Below, piece by piece: positions 18,812 to 28,882 of a stretch of DNA of 64,000 nucleotides. The notes beneath the pieces are model-generated. The model saw only the letters and a program-made list of their open reading frames with translations. It ran no database searches and was not told the origin of the DNA. Position 1 is the first letter of the stretch; every line of letters begins with the position of its first letter. The position numbers were made by a program, and so were the translations under genes. The stretch is from contig AP025250.1 in assembly GCA_020886235.1 (NCBI GenBank), positions 990,715 to 1,054,714 on the forward strand. Reading direction: 5' to 3'. The stretch comes from Candidatus Dependentiae bacterium Noda2021. Its GTDB lineage: Bacteria; Babelota; Babeliae; Babelales; Vermiphilaceae.

Positions 18812-21501
18812 TTATGCATTCCTGAAAGAAATTATAAACTTTCTTAATTCCTCTGCCACTACAATGGTTGAGGCTACCAATGCTGCATGCAGCCAATCAG
18901 AAAGAGCAACTGGCACAACAGAAAAAAGATTTTGCAGAACTGGAATATATAACATAGCGCACTGCAATATAAATACCAACAACGTCGCACCAATCAGCCA
19001 CATATTTGAAAAGAATGACATTGCAAGCAACGATTTACTTTCTGACCGGGCATTCCATGCATTGAACCATTGAAAAAGCGCCAAGGTTAGTAGGGTCATG
19101 GTTCGCGCCATTGCAACTGATTCTTGATATTCCAAAAACACCCACACCGTACCTATAGCCATAACTCCTGCCGCCCACAAGGCATGAAGCATTAATCTTC
19201 CATCAATAATGCCCCGCGCTTGGGTAAGCCATTCAGCCCTCATTAGCACTTTCTTATCCGGTTTTTCTTGGGCTAAGGCCATATCAAGAAACCCATCGGT
19301 GATAAGATTAAGCCATAAAATTTGTGCCGCGGTTAAGGGAAGTGGGTAGCGGGCTCCGGGCGTAATACTATTAAGTATAAAAACAGTTAAAACAACTAGA
19401 ATTTCTGCAAAATTAGTGGCAAAAAAATAAAGTATAACGCGGCGAAGCGTTGCAAGGATATGACGGCCTTGTTCTATTGCACGTACTATATTTGAAAATG
19501 CATCATCGAGCAAAATCATATCTGCTGATTGTTGAGCTATTTCTTTATCAGCACCACCCATGGATATACCAACGTCTGCTGCGACCAGTGCGGGAGCATC
19601 ATTGATACCGTCACCAGTCATTGCCACCGTGAATTTTTTTGCGTGAAGATTATTAACTACGCGTAGCTTATCGTCAGGTGCAAATCGCGAAAAAACAGTA
19701 ATCTCGCTCAGACGTTCCTGTAAGTTTTCATCAGACAATTTGTTGAATTCGCTCCCATCCACGCACTCATTACCTTCTTTATAAATGCCAGTTTCTTTGG
19801 CAACAAACAGTGCCGTACGCTGATGATCGCCGGTTGCAAGCTTAATATGCAAACCCGCTTTTCGCGCAACATCAACCATGTGGGCAGCATCGGGTCGTAT
19901 AGAGTCTGCAATCGCGACAAATCCATGAAGGGTAAGCTCAGTGTCAACTACTGATTTAAAAAAATTATCTTTCTCAAGATCAGAAGAAGGCACTTCACTA
20001 AGGTTGAATGTCTTAGCGGCTACAGCTAAGACACGCAACCCATGTACAAAAAAATCATCCAGTGCTGCTCGGATAGTATTTTTTTGTACGTTAAGAGCTT
20101 TTTCTATGATAACCTCGGGCGCACCAATAAGATAGGCGATCCCTTGATTATGGTAATTAAAAAATTTTGCATGATATTTGTATTGTGCTTTAAAAGGTAT
20201 TTCATGCAACAGCTGATATTCTGAAGTAGATTCTGTCGTAACGCCCATTTTTTGAGCAGCAATAAACAAAGCTGCTTCTATGGGATCTCCTTTAATTACA
20301 AACACCCTTTTGTGTGAGTCATATACAATATCAGTTGTATTGATCAAATAGCTTGCAAGAGCAATTTGCCCCAGATCATTCTCTGGGTTTATATCAAGCA
20401 CTTTTTGGCCGTCTTGAAATAACGCACCTTCTTTAAAATAGCCTGAACCGGAAAACGTATATTTTTTTCATTATTTGTCAGGATGCTTACAGCCATAAGC
20501 TCATTGCGAGTCAACGTGCCTGTTTTGTCAACCATGAGCACATTTGAAAGGCCGAGGTTTACAATTGATTGCATATTTTTGACCAAAACATTGTTTTTGG
20601 CAAGACGATATACGCCATTAAGCAACACAACCGTTAAAACTACAGGTAACCCCTCAGGAACGACACACACAAACAATGCAGTAACCAAAATGATAAGCTC
20701 AACTATATTGTTTTGTAGGAAGATTCCCAGCAGTAAAAGAATTACACAAATTAAAGCAATGATGAGGACTATCCACCAGGTAACTTTTTGCAGCTGCACC
20801 TGCAAGGGACCGATGCTCACCGTTTCATATGCTTTTTGCGCCACCCGTGCAAGCTCTGTGTGTTTGCCCGTAGCTGTTATGAGAATGTGGGCCCATCCAG
20901 TAGTTACATAGGTACCTTGATATACCATATTATGTCTATCTGCTAACGGCAGGTCTTGTAAAATAAGATCACTATTTTTTTTTACCGCACCCATTTCACC
21001 GGTTAGTGATGACTGATCAACGGTAAAATCTAAAGAATCAATGATTCTGCCGTCTGCGGTTATTTTTTCACCTTGGCGTAAAATTACCAGATCACCTGGC
21101 ACTAATTGCTCTGATGATATCACTAATTTTTTACCGTCACGCACGACTGTGCATGTGGGAATTGAAAATTCACCCAAACCGGCAATTGTTTTGCGCGTTT
21201 TCCATTCTTGAATCGTACCCAATAAGGCATTAAAAAAAACTATCCCAGTAATAAGAAATGCTTCATTAGGATGATCACTAAAAAAATAGATAAGTGCGCC
21301 GGCAAAGATAAGTAGATAGATGAGAGGATTTGCAAATTGCTTAAAAAAAACAATAATCCATGATTCTTTTCGCTTTACTTGTATTGCATTAAAGCCATAT
21401 TTCTTGCGGTACTCAGAAATTTTTAAAGCAGGAAGGCCTTGAACAGGATCAGTACTATAAAGCGCGAGCAACGCTGCAACAGACTCTAAATATGGCTTCA
21501 T
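18812..21501 (-). CDS. P-type cation-transporting ATPase (frame broken once)
   Basis: A P2-type ATPase of about 896 residues. The first frame shows the actuator motif SSLTGE, the membrane motif VVPEGLPVVLT and the phosphorylation site DKTGTLT. The second shows the nucleotide-binding region, ATGDHQRTALFVAKETGI, the hinge MTGDGINDAPAL and the C-terminal membrane helices. They are joined by adding one base near GG 20450-20451 (IRF-[S/P]GSGYFKEGALFQDGQ). PEGLP and length fit Ca2+ (SERCA/PMCA-like) pumps, but the ion is not proven. The ATG at 21501 is chosen over an in-frame TTG at 21513. Confidence 0.88.
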
Positions 21502-21524
21502 GGATATTCTCAATTTTTAAAAAG

Positions 21525-21560
21525 CAAAAAAGCGATGGCTCTATCATCGCCTTTTTTTTT
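21525..21560 (-). terminator. Rho-independent terminator
   Basis: Stem GCGATG / CATCGC flanked by T-runs on either strand (T6 on the minus strand). It lies between the end of the ankyrin gene (21582) and the ATPase start (21501). Confidence 0.7.
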
Positions 21561-21581
21561 ATTCATTGCAATATATGCTGC

Positions 21582-22313
21582 TCAATCACCAAAAAATGTA
21601 CGAGGGTTGCGTTGACGTTCGCTAGCTCGTTTTTTAAAACGACCCTTCTTATTTCTGTGGAGAACGACCGCCTTTTTTAATTCTTTCTTAGTGACAGATT
21701 TTTTGGACTTGAGTTTAGATGATACTGATTTTTCATGGCTAGGGCTATCAAGAACGCTGGTTTGAGTGGGTGATAAATTGATAAAAACATTGGTATTATT
21801 TTGCTCTTCACTTAGGCTCTTGGGTTCGGCCGGGTCTTGCCCTATGCCTTTACAGCGATGCAGGCCTTGCAATAACGTGTGATACGTTGTCTTGAAATAA
21901 TCTAACTGTTCTTCAAATAATGATAAAAAATCATTTCTGTTGTCTCTGACAGCAATGCCATAGGCACTAATGGTACCATTATCTTGATAGGGATTAGCGC
22001 CTGAGGTTACGAGTACTTGAGCACACGCCATCGCGTCATACGCAGTTGCTAGCATTAAGGGAGTAATGCGATAGGGGTTATCGTTATTATTAACACTCCA
22101 ACCATTATTTAAGAACCACATAGTTTCTTGTACTTGATTATAGGCAACACACATATGAAAGTCTGACAATCCATAGTCATTTCCAATAACAACAATATCT
22201 TCTTCTGGAGTTGAGTAGCTATTATCTGACGATGAATACTCAAAAGCTTGTAACAAGTCTGTTGAACCACAAGCTATAACAAAAATTAAGAAAAAATATT
22301 TAATATTCTTCAT
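21582..22313 (-). CDS. Secreted ankyrin-repeat protein with basic tail
   Basis: A 243-residue protein starting at the ATG at 22313, which opens the signal peptide (MKNIKYFFLIFVIACGSTDLLQA); the longer open frame upstream overlaps the next gene and lacks a leader. Residues about 50-130 carry two or three ankyrin units (SDFHMCVAYNQVQETMWFLNNGWSVN; YRITPLMLATAYDAMACAQVLVTSGANPYQ). The last 60 residues are Ser/Lys/Arg-rich (KSKKSVTKKELKKAVVL... RNKKGRFKKRASERQRN), which could bind nucleic acid or act as a localisation signal in a host; both are guesses. No clear ribosome site. Confidence 0.65.
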   Translation of the reverse strand: MKNIKYFFLIFVIACGSTDLLQAFEYSSSDNSYSTPEEDIVVIGNDYGLSDFHMCVAYNQVQETMWFLNNGWSVNNNDNPYRITPLMLATAYDAMACAQVLVTSGANPYQDNGTISAYGIAVRDNRNDFLSLFEEQLDYFKTTYHTLLQGLHRCKGIGQDPAEPKSLSEEQNNTNVFINLSPTQTSVLDSPSHEKSVSSKLKSKKSVTKKELKKAVVLHRNKKGRFKKRASERQRNPRTFFGD

Positions 22314-22350
22314 ACACACACAATGCACAAATTGCTTAGAAACTGGTTGA

Positions 22351-22791
22351 TTAAATAACTGACTGCTGTTCTGCCTGAGGAAATTTTGAAAGCTTTGATT
22401 CAAGTGAAGTAATACAACTTTCAATATTTTTTAACGCATCAAAGCTTGTTTTTAATTTTACAACCCACTCATCTGCATCTTTTAATAGTTTTCTGTGCTC
22501 ATCGCTTAAACGATTACACTCGCTAGAAGATAAATACTCACATCTATCAAAATGATTTTTGTGTGCTGTTTCTGCAATTTTCTCACGATATTTCTTTTTT
22601 AACAATTCATGAGCTTGTAATACCGATTGTTTAATAATTTTTAACTGCTCTCTATTAGCCAGTGCAACTTCTAAATTTGCTTCTGAAACACTTATGTTTG
22701 CAAGTTTTTTTGCATCATCAATAACGGATGGATAAACAGATGAAGATAATGAACACAACAGGATCATTGCAATGCGTTTCAGGTGGCTCAT
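22351..22791 (-). CDS. Secreted coiled-coil hypothetical protein
   Basis: A 146-residue protein. AAGGA lies six bases before the ATG at 22791, which begins a leader (MSHLKRIAMILLCSLSSSVYPS). The rest is highly charged and helical (DDAKKLANISVSEANLEVALANREQLKIIK... LKDADEWVVKLKTSFDALKNIESCITSLESKL), probably coiled coil, with two Cys near the middle (CEYLSSSEC). Function unknown. Confidence 0.6.
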   Translation of the reverse strand: MSHLKRIAMILLCSLSSSVYPSVIDDAKKLANISVSEANLEVALANREQLKIIKQSVLQAHELLKKKYREKIAETAHKNHFDRCEYLSSSECNRLSDEHRKLLKDADEWVVKLKTSFDALKNIESCITSLESKLSKFPQAEQQSVI

Positions 22792-22891
22792 AAAATTCCT
22801 TATTGAAAATAAAACATGTAAAAATTCATTAAAAAGCAGTATACAAACAAACAAAACTATCGCAATTGAAATAATCTACTTCTTTAAAAAC

Positions 22892-22924
22892 AAAAAAAGG
22901 AACTTGAATTAACAAGTTCCTTTT
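22892..22924 (-). terminator. Rho-independent terminator
   Basis: Stem GGAACTTG / CAAGTTCC with a 6-base loop and T7 on the minus strand, 20 bases after the stop of the secreted gene ending at 22944. Confidence 0.85.
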
Positions 22925-22943
22925 ATGAATTTAATCTATCAGA

Positions 22944-23450
22944 TTAGCGCTGAACTGATTTTACATTTGGTGATCTGAAGATTTCTTGTGTTTTGCCACG
23001 GATCAACCAACGAATAATGTAGTTACCAAGGGTATCTTTTGCAAACATTGAGTTTACTTTACGAATAAAGTTTGACACACAGCCCAGTTTAGCTTGATCA
23101 GCAACTTGGTTTACGGTTGTGTTTAAGGTATTAAAGCCGTACATGCTTAAATCTTCAAAAGCCTGATGACCAATGGTAGCAAGCGCACCTTTGTAATTAT
23201 TAGTTTGTAAAATTACGGCAACAATATAACGAGCTAGATCAGCGGTATCAACAGTACCCAGTGGCGTAACAACTGATTGTGCATTCGGGCATGATTTAGC
23301 AGCGATATAGGCAGCATCACGAGCCAATGAGCGCGCGCTCAAAGCCGGTGTTAAAGTTCTGATTAAATCATTGGTTCTTGTTTCAATACTTGCATGAACA
23401 CATGATGCTGAAGAAATCATAGCCAATGTTAATACTATTATTTTTTTCAT
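22944..23450 (-). CDS. Secreted hypothetical protein
   Basis: A 168-residue protein with AAGGAG eight bases before the ATG at 23450 and a signal peptide (MKKIIVLTLAMISSASCVHAS). The mature part is helical with two Cys (KSCPNAQ; KLGCVSN) that could form a disulfide, and ends in a basic tail. It does not match a family I know. Strong ribosome site and terminator suggest it is well expressed alone. Confidence 0.6.
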   Translation of the reverse strand: MKKIIVLTLAMISSASCVHASIETRTNDLIRTLTPALSARSLARDAAYIAAKSCPNAQSVVTPLGTVDTADLARYIVAVILQTNNYKGALATIGHQAFEDLSMYGFNTLNTTVNQVADQAKLGCVSNFIRKVNSMFAKDTLGNYIIRWLIRGKTQEIFRSPNVKSVQR

Positions 23451-23661
23451 TTTGATAGCTCCTTTTTGAGACACATAGTTTTAGCCTAAACATAGGCATA
23501 ACATATGAGTATGTCAACTGTTTGAAGCGTAATGAAATGCTCAAATTGAGGTTAATTACAAAATGAAGTTATTAATGCAGAAAACTGCAGAAGAAAAGTA
23601 AGTGGGTGAAATTGTATTTGGAAAAATGTATGGGGATGCCAGCTGAAGCTATAGCAGAAAC

Positions 23662-24053
23662 TGGTGGAGGCGATGGGAGTCGAACCCATGTCCGCACTAT
23701 CAAAGACCCTAAGCCCTACACGCTTATTCTTTGAATATACGAGATAGTTACCTCAAAGACAGAGCACTACTATCAAGGCGCTTGAATGTACTAATCATGT
23801 TACACAAACACGTAGTCTCGCATGACAGTTCTATCTGGTCTAATACTTGTTACCCAAACTGATAGACACGCCTGGTTAACAAGAACTATGAAGCGCTATT
23901 TATGCAACAGCAGCTGCCATAGTACCATCAAAGTTTACACTTTGAGGAATATATGCATTTGCATTTCTTGTTGACTAATTGTTTTACGAGCACTTAGCCA
24001 ACGCTCGGCATGCTCTTAAAGCCCACAATAACACGTCGAAGCCATTACGCCCC
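23662..24053 (-). ncRNA. ssrA: Transfer-messenger RNA (tmRNA)
   Basis: A 392-nt tmRNA, which rescues stalled ribosomes with SmpB. The 5' end (GGGGCGTAATGGCTTCGACG) and the 3' end (GGGTTCGACTCCCATCGCCTCCACCA in two adjoining parts: T-arm GGTTCGACTCC and encoded CCA) are diagnostic. The acceptor stem pairs fully only if the 5' end has five G rather than four (24050-24053), another single-G loss. The tag reading frame probably runs ANAYIPQSVNFDG then TMAAAVA before TAA; the exact resume codon is not certain. The alanine/valine-rich end suits a protease tag. smpB lies just upstream. Confidence 0.93.
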
Positions 24054-24080
24054 ACATACATTTCAAAGATAGATATAATT

Positions 24081-24109
24081 AGAATACGATGTATTGCAAA
24101 ACCAGTCAA
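24081..24109 (-). promoter_or_regulatory. Probable promoter of ssrA
   Basis: Minus-strand TTGACT (24109-24104) and TATTCT (24086-24081) with a 17-base spacer. The start would leave a leader of about 20 bases for RNase P to remove. Confidence 0.55.
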
Positions 24110-24155
24110 TTAATAGCCAAAAACCACTAAAAAACAGCTTTGTATGAATAATTAG

Positions 24156-24611
24156 TTAAAATCTAATCTTTCCGCGCAACTCGCGTGACGTTTCACGCTT
24201 AATATCACGCTCTCTCAGCTCAGATTTTTTATCTGCAGCTTTTTTATGTTTAGCAATACCAAGCTCTACTTTGGCTAAATTTTTGTTATTAAAATATATT
24301 TTTAATGGAACAATGGTAATACCTTTTTTTGCAATATCACCAATCATCTTGTTGAGTTCTTTTTTATGAAGCAATAGCTTGCGGCTACGCGTTCCTTCAT
24401 CTTTAGCCTGAAACGCTTTTGCATAGGGAGTAATGTTGCAATTAATTAAAAAAAGCTCACCCTGATGCACGGTCGCAAACGCACCCACCAAAGAGACGTG
24501 ACCTAATCTGAGTGACTTTACTTCGTCACCCGTCAAGACGATACCCGCTTCTACGGTATTGAGAATTGAGTAATCGTGAAATGCTTTTTTATTTTGAGCA
24601 ATTATCTTCAT
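24156..24611 (-). CDS. smpB: SsrA-binding protein SmpB
   Basis: A 151-residue SmpB, the tmRNA partner that places it in the A-site of stalled ribosomes. Marks: NKKAFHDYSILNTVEAGIVLTGDEVKSLR, LINCNITPYAK, and the basic C-terminal tail KHKKAADKKSELRERDIKRE that enters the mRNA channel. The ATG at 24611 is preferred over an in-frame TTG three codons upstream. smpB and ssrA lie side by side on the same strand. Confidence 0.95.
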   Translation of the reverse strand: MKIIAQNKKAFHDYSILNTVEAGIVLTGDEVKSLRLGHVSLVGAFATVHQGELFLINCNITPYAKAFQAKDEGTRSRKLLLHKKELNKMIGDIAKKGITIVPLKIYFNNKNLAKVELGIAKHKKAADKKSELRERDIKRETSRELRGKIRF

Positions 24612-24726
24612 TGAATCCAAGGAATAATCATTAAAGATGGGTTTTTTTGAAAAAACCTATTTTTTATATATTCTAATCTATAGTAATGTATTTGGCTATT
24701 GCTTATACCAACCAATATGAGGTTAC

Positions 24727-25428
24727 ATGAAAAAATTACTATTAGTTTTGAGTACACTTTTTTCTACGCAAACCTTTTTTGGATTTATAGAAAAAACCGT
24801 TTTCAGTGGCACCATTCAATTTCCCTTAGCAGTTAAAAAAGTTCCTGACGTGCGCGTCTACTGTGCGGGGCGTAAAATATGTGGTGAGCTTGATCATGAG
24901 ACCAAAAAAATTTCATTTGCTATTTCTGACTATCGTCAACGTACCTTTTTTTACTTAGCCATAGCATCTGCTAAAAATATCGGGTATGAACTAGCAGTTC
25001 CCAACAGCAATACCATTAAATACTTAAAAGTCGATCCAACGCAACCTTACAAATTCTATGCCATAGAGTTAGTGCTCATCCCAGAAGACGCAAATACTGA
25101 AACTGCCTCTAAAAGCCCTACCATGGTTTATAAATGGCTTATTAAAGAAATTGAATTGCCAACCACCGGCCAAATGCCAGATGATACTATTATCGTCTGC
25201 TATGATCCAAATTATGTAGAACGCTTGGATGGCGGTAGCTCATTTGAATTTCCTAAAATAGTGATCAAACCTGACATATTGAGCATTGTAGGATCAGAAA
25301 GCACCTTACACCAAGAATCGGCTAAAATTCTGCTTTCAACGCTGGATTTAGATACCATACATGCATCGGTCAGACAAGAAATTAAACAATTTCCTTACCC
25401 TAAAACTATAGTGGCATTTAACATCTAA
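24727..25428 (+). CDS. Secreted hypothetical protein coupled to tsaD
   Basis: A 233-residue protein with a signal peptide (MKKLLLVLSTLFSTQTFFG). The mature part is beta-rich (VFSGTIQFPLAVKKVPDVRVYCAGRKICGELD; KWLIKEIELPTTGQMPDDTIIVCYDPNYV). Two Cys lie close together (CAGRKIC). No family is recognised. Its TAA overlaps the tsaD ATG (TAATG), so the two are translationally coupled even though one product is exported and the other cytosolic. Confidence 0.65.
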   Translation: MKKLLLVLSTLFSTQTFFGFIEKTVFSGTIQFPLAVKKVPDVRVYCAGRKICGELDHETKKISFAISDYRQRTFFYLAIASAKNIGYELAVPNSNTIKYLKVDPTQPYKFYAIELVLIPEDANTETASKSPTMVYKWLIKEIELPTTGQMPDDTIIVCYDPNYVERLDGGSSFEFPKIVIKPDILSIVGSESTLHQESAKILLSTLDLDTIHASVRQEIKQFPYPKTIVAFNI

Positions 25429-26458
25429 TGAAAAAAAATATTCGCTATACTCTTGGCATAGAAACATCTTGTGATGAAACAGCTGCCGCTGTTTATGACG
25501 CAGAAAAAGGCATTCTTTCAAGCGTACTTTTTTCCCAAATTGCATTACACGAAAAGTATGGCGGTGTGGTGCCTGAAATTGCCTCACGCGCTCACCTTGA
25601 AAAAATAAATGGCATTATAGCCCACGCCCTTGAAAAAGCAGAAATTACTTTAGATGATATTGATGTGATAGCAGTAACCAACAAGCCAGGACTACCGGGA
25701 TCATTGCTGGTAGGTGTTTGTTTTGCAAAAGCACTGGCATGGACACGTAATATCCCCTCATTGGCGTTAACCATTTAGAAGGTCACGCTTTTTCTGCTTA
25801 CCTTGAGCATACTATTCCCTTTCCCCATGTATGTTTGACTGCATCGGGTGGGCATACTTCGCTCTATTTAGTAGAAGATTTTGGCAGCTATACCATCATC
25901 GGGCAAACGGCCGATGACGCTGCAGGAGAAGCATTTGATAAAGTGTCAAAACTTATTGGGCTTGGCTATCCAGGAGGACCCTTGGTAGAGCAACGCGCTG
26001 CATTAGCAGGATATCACGATTATTTTAACTACCCACGCTCAACGAGCAATTCACTTGATTTTAGTTTTTCTGGTCTTAAGACTGCCGTGCTTTACGATTT
26101 GGTAAAGCAAAATGCCTATGATTTAAAAACTAAAACATTTTTAAAATCAGATGACCAAGAATTTATCAACAAAGTATGCAGCTCACTACTGGCAGCAATA
26201 AAAGATATCTTCATACAAAAATTAGCTCGGGCATACAAGCTCTATCCGCACATTAAAGCAATCACGTTTGTAGGCGGCGTGGCCTGTAATGCGTATATTA
26301 AAAAGCACATGCAAGAATGGTGCCAAGCAAATGGGCTTTCTTTATACTGGCCGTCACCAAAATATTGCACTGACAATGCTGCAATGATTGCCTATGTTGG
26401 CAATTACAAAGGACAAAAAGGTGAATTTTCAGATTTATCACTTGATATTTTAAAGTAA
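25428..26458 (+). CDS. tsaD: tRNA threonylcarbamoyladenosine transferase TsaD (frame broken once)
   Basis: Adds the threonylcarbamoyl group to A37 of ANN-decoding tRNAs together with TsaB. The first frame (ETSCDETAAAVYD, YGGVVPEIASRAHLEKI, NKPGLPGSLLVGVCFAKALA) stops at SLALTI. One more G at 25763-25764 gives SLGVNHLEGHAFSAYLEH, restoring the metal-binding HLEGH motif, and leads straight into the second frame (LTASGGHTSLYLVED, GEAFDKVSKLIGLGYPGGP, FVGGVACNAYIKKHM, CTDNAAMIAYVG). Restored length 343 residues is normal. The break is almost certainly a sequence error. tsaB is at 49166. Confidence 0.93.
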
Positions 26459-26460
26459 TC

Positions 26461-27090
26461 TCAATTTATGAGATATATACTCGAGCCTTGAACACCAAAT
26501 AAATCAGATTTCTTTGTCATGGGAATGGTTTCATCAAAGTCATCGACCTGACTGGTGTCGTAGCTGTAACCCATTTTTTGGTAAAAGCCAATTGCATTCT
26601 TGGTAGAGTTAAGAGTAATTTTTTTGCACCCTGCATTAGCCGCAAGCCACTCAAGGTTGCACATAAGCGAGCGGGCATAACCCTGTTTTTGAAACTGTTC
26701 TGGTGTTTGTATGTGGGCAACAAAAAGGTAATTATCCCACGGATTTTGGATAATGCTTCCCTTTAACGAGCAAAGCACTATGTTTGGTTGAGCCGCGTAA
26801 CTTAAAACCTGTTCTATGTAAAAAATTGACGTTTGTAAGTCTTTATTAATAATCGTGGTAACGCAATATTTACCTTGTGCAAAAACATGCCGGGTTACTG
26901 AAAAAGGATCTCTTGTGTTAGGACTACATTGAATTTGATGTAACGGTTGTAAAAATAGTTCGTGATTATTAAATCTGTGCTGATTTGAAGACTGTTGATA
27001 GCATTCAAAATAATTGTTGTTATGAGATTGCTCTTGTGCCCATAGAGGTAAATAGAGACACCATACTAGTAAAATTTTCCACACGCTCAT
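26461..27090 (-). CDS. Exported GNAT-type acetyltransferase
   Basis: A 209-residue protein. The C-terminal half has the GNAT fold marks: a beta4 strand (NYLFVAHIQTPEQFQ), motif A for acetyl-CoA (KQGYARSLMCNLEWLAANAGCKKITLNS) and motif B (NAIGFYQKMGYSYD). The N-terminus (MSVWKILLVWCLYLPLWAQEQ) is a clear signal peptide. GNAT enzymes need acetyl-CoA, which is absent from the periplasm, so an exported one makes sense mainly if it acts in a host cell. GGATAG precedes the ATG. Substrate unknown. Confidence 0.75.
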   Translation of the reverse strand: MSVWKILLVWCLYLPLWAQEQSHNNNYFECYQQSSNQHRFNNHELFLQPLHQIQCSPNTRDPFSVTRHVFAQGKYCVTTIINKDLQTSIFYIEQVLSYAAQPNIVLCSLKGSIIQNPWDNYLFVAHIQTPEQFQKQGYARSLMCNLEWLAANAGCKKITLNSTKNAIGFYQKMGYSYDTSQVDDFDETIPMTKKSDLFGVQGSSIYLIN

Positions 27091-27149
27091 ACAACTATCC
27101 TAACGTGGTGTGTACTTGTTACAGCACACACCACACAATAAATCAATAA

Positions 27150-28841
27150 TTAAGAAGCAACGGGAACAGTTTTCTTATTTATGCTCTCGATGAACTCGCG
27201 ATTGGTTTTAGACTTCTTCATTTTATCAATCAAGAATTCCATACCTTCAATTGTGTTCATAGTAGCCAAGAACTTCTGTAATACCCATACCTTGTTAAGA
27301 TCTTCTTCTGTGAGCAACAAGTCTTCACGACGAGTACCAGACATTAACAGATCAAATGCCGGGTAAATACGACGATTAGATAATTTACGAGTCATATGCA
27401 TTTCAAGGTTACCAGTACCTTTAAACTCTTCATAAATTACTTCATCCATACGAGAACCCGTATCGATAAGTGCGGTTGCAATAATAGTAAGAGAACCGCC
27501 CTCTTCGGTATTACGCGCAGCACCAAAGAAACGTTTTGGACGTTGCAATGCATTAGCGTCAATACCACCGGTTAATACTTTGCCTGATGCTGGTGCAACA
27601 GTATTGTACGCACGGGCAAGTCGTGTAAGCGAATCTAAAAGAATAACAACATCTTTGCCCGACTCAACCATACGTTTTGCTTTTTCTAAAACAACTTCTG
27701 CCACTTGTACGTGACGTTCTGCTGATTCATCAAACGTGGAACTAATTACTTCTGCAGAAGTACCACGCACCGTACGTTTCATATCGGCAACTTCTTCTGG
27801 GCGCTCATCAATCGGTAAAATGATTAAATGAGACTCAGGATGATTTGCTATTACTGCTTGGGCAATTTCTTTGAGCAACATGGTTTTACCAACTTTTGGC
27901 GGCGCTACAATCAATGCACGCTGACCTTTACCAATAGGCGTAAACAAATCCATGATGCGCGTAGAAATAGTAGTTGGATCAAACTCTAAGTTAAATTTTT
28001 TGTTGGGATGCAGTGGCGTCAAACGATCAAAGTTTGGTCTATCTGCAGTGGTTGATGGTTCTTCAAAATTAACCTTGTTAACTTTAAGCAAGGCAAAATA
28101 TTTTTCACCATCTTTTGGTTTACGGATTACACCAGAGACAGTGTCACCGGTTCTTAAATTAAAACGTCTAATTTGAGACGGTGAAACATACACATCATCT
28201 GGGCCCGATACATAATCATATTGGGCAGAACGTAAAAAGCCAAAGCCATCAGGTAATTTTTCTAAAACACCTTCTACCTCAAGCTCGAGTTCTGGATGAG
28301 ATTCTATATATTTAATGCGCTCAACGAGTTTAGCTTTAGGCATGAGACCTGCGCCAATTATTCCTAATCTTCTTGCATAGGAATTGAGCTCCATTAATGA
28401 TAATTCTTCAATCGCTACCGGTTGTGGAGCGCGATACTCTTTGGTGCGCTGCTGTTCACGTTGTTGGGCACCCTCATTGTAGCGCGATTGATCATGACGA
28501 CGTGGCTCAGGACGCTGCTCTGAAGGTTGAGCATAATCATCTTGAGGTTGTCTTTCTGTATTTTTTGGTTCAGCATGACGCGCTTCTGCACGCGGTGCTG
28601 ATTCGGAACTTTTTGAGTGATATCTGCGTTCGGTACGATGCCCACTGCGCGGTGCGCGACCTTCTGGAGCTCGTGCAGGTGTGGATTGTTGAGACTCAAC
28701 CTCACCTTGTTCTTCAGATTTAGAAACTACTGGTTCAGACTGAGGAGCCACACTGTGCTCTTTGTTAGCAGGTTGAGATTGACCGTTTTCCCTTGTTTCT
28801 TCTGGGGTAGTCACGGACAACTTTTGATCTTGATCATTCAT
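27150..28841 (-). CDS. rho: Transcription termination factor Rho
   Basis: A 563-residue Rho hexameric RNA helicase. Residues 1-140 are a disordered charged extension rich in Glu, Gln, Arg and Pro. Then come the Rho N-terminal helix domain (about 144-178, [15 protein letters not shown]), the RNA-binding cold-shock-like domain (188-256, [17 protein letters not shown]), Walker [13 protein letters not shown] (about 314-325), Walker [16 protein letters not shown], and [27 protein letters not shown] precedes the ATG at 28841; a longer in-frame ATG at 28901 is possible. A 13-codon leader with its own ribosome site overlaps this start. Confidence 0.95.
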   Translation of the reverse strand: MNDQDQKLSVTTPEETRENGQSQPANKEHSVAPQSEPVVSKSEEQGEVESQQSTPARAPEGRAPRSGHRTERRYHSKSSESAPRAEARHAEPKNTERQPQDDYAQPSEQRPEPRRHDQSRYNEGAQQREQQRTKEYRAPQPVAIEELSLMELNSYARRLGIIGAGLMPKAKLVERIKYIESHPELELEVEGVLEKLPDGFGFLRSAQYDYVSGPDDVYVSPSQIRRFNLRTGDTVSGVIRKPKDGEKYFALLKVNKVNFEEPSTTADRPNFDRLTPLHPNKKFNLEFDPTTISTRIMDLFTPIGKGQRALIVAPPKVGKTMLLKEIAQAVIANHPESHLIILPIDERPEEVADMKRTVRGTSAEVISSTFDESAERHVQVAEVVLEKAKRMVESGKDVVILLDSLTRLARAYNTVAPASGKVLTGGIDANALQRPKRFFGAARNTEEGGSLTIIATALIDTGSRMDEVIYEEFKGTGNLEMHMTRKLSNRRIYPAFDLLMSGTRREDLLLTEEDLNKVWVLQKFLATMNTIEGMEFLIDKMKKSKTNREFIESINKKTVPVAS

Positions 28842-28882
28842 CAAAATCTCCTTTGGGAATAGTAGTGAAGCATAGATATCAT
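28841..28882 (-). CDS. Leader peptide upstream of rho
   Basis: A 13-codon frame ([13 protein letters not shown]) with AAGGAG five bases before its ATG and a TGA that overlaps the rho ATG (TGATG). The upstream RNA can form alternative stems (GATGCA/TGCATC and ATACCC/GGGTAT). This is the layout of a translation-coupled or attenuating leader; rho genes of other bacteria also have regulated leaders. Not proven: the same bases are read in another frame if rho starts at 28901. Confidence 0.45.
   Translation of the reverse strand: MISMLHYYSQRRF

Noticed and set aside
28397..28862. Plus-strand frames of 81-108 codons opposite rho
   Set aside because: Antisense of the low-complexity charged extension of Rho.
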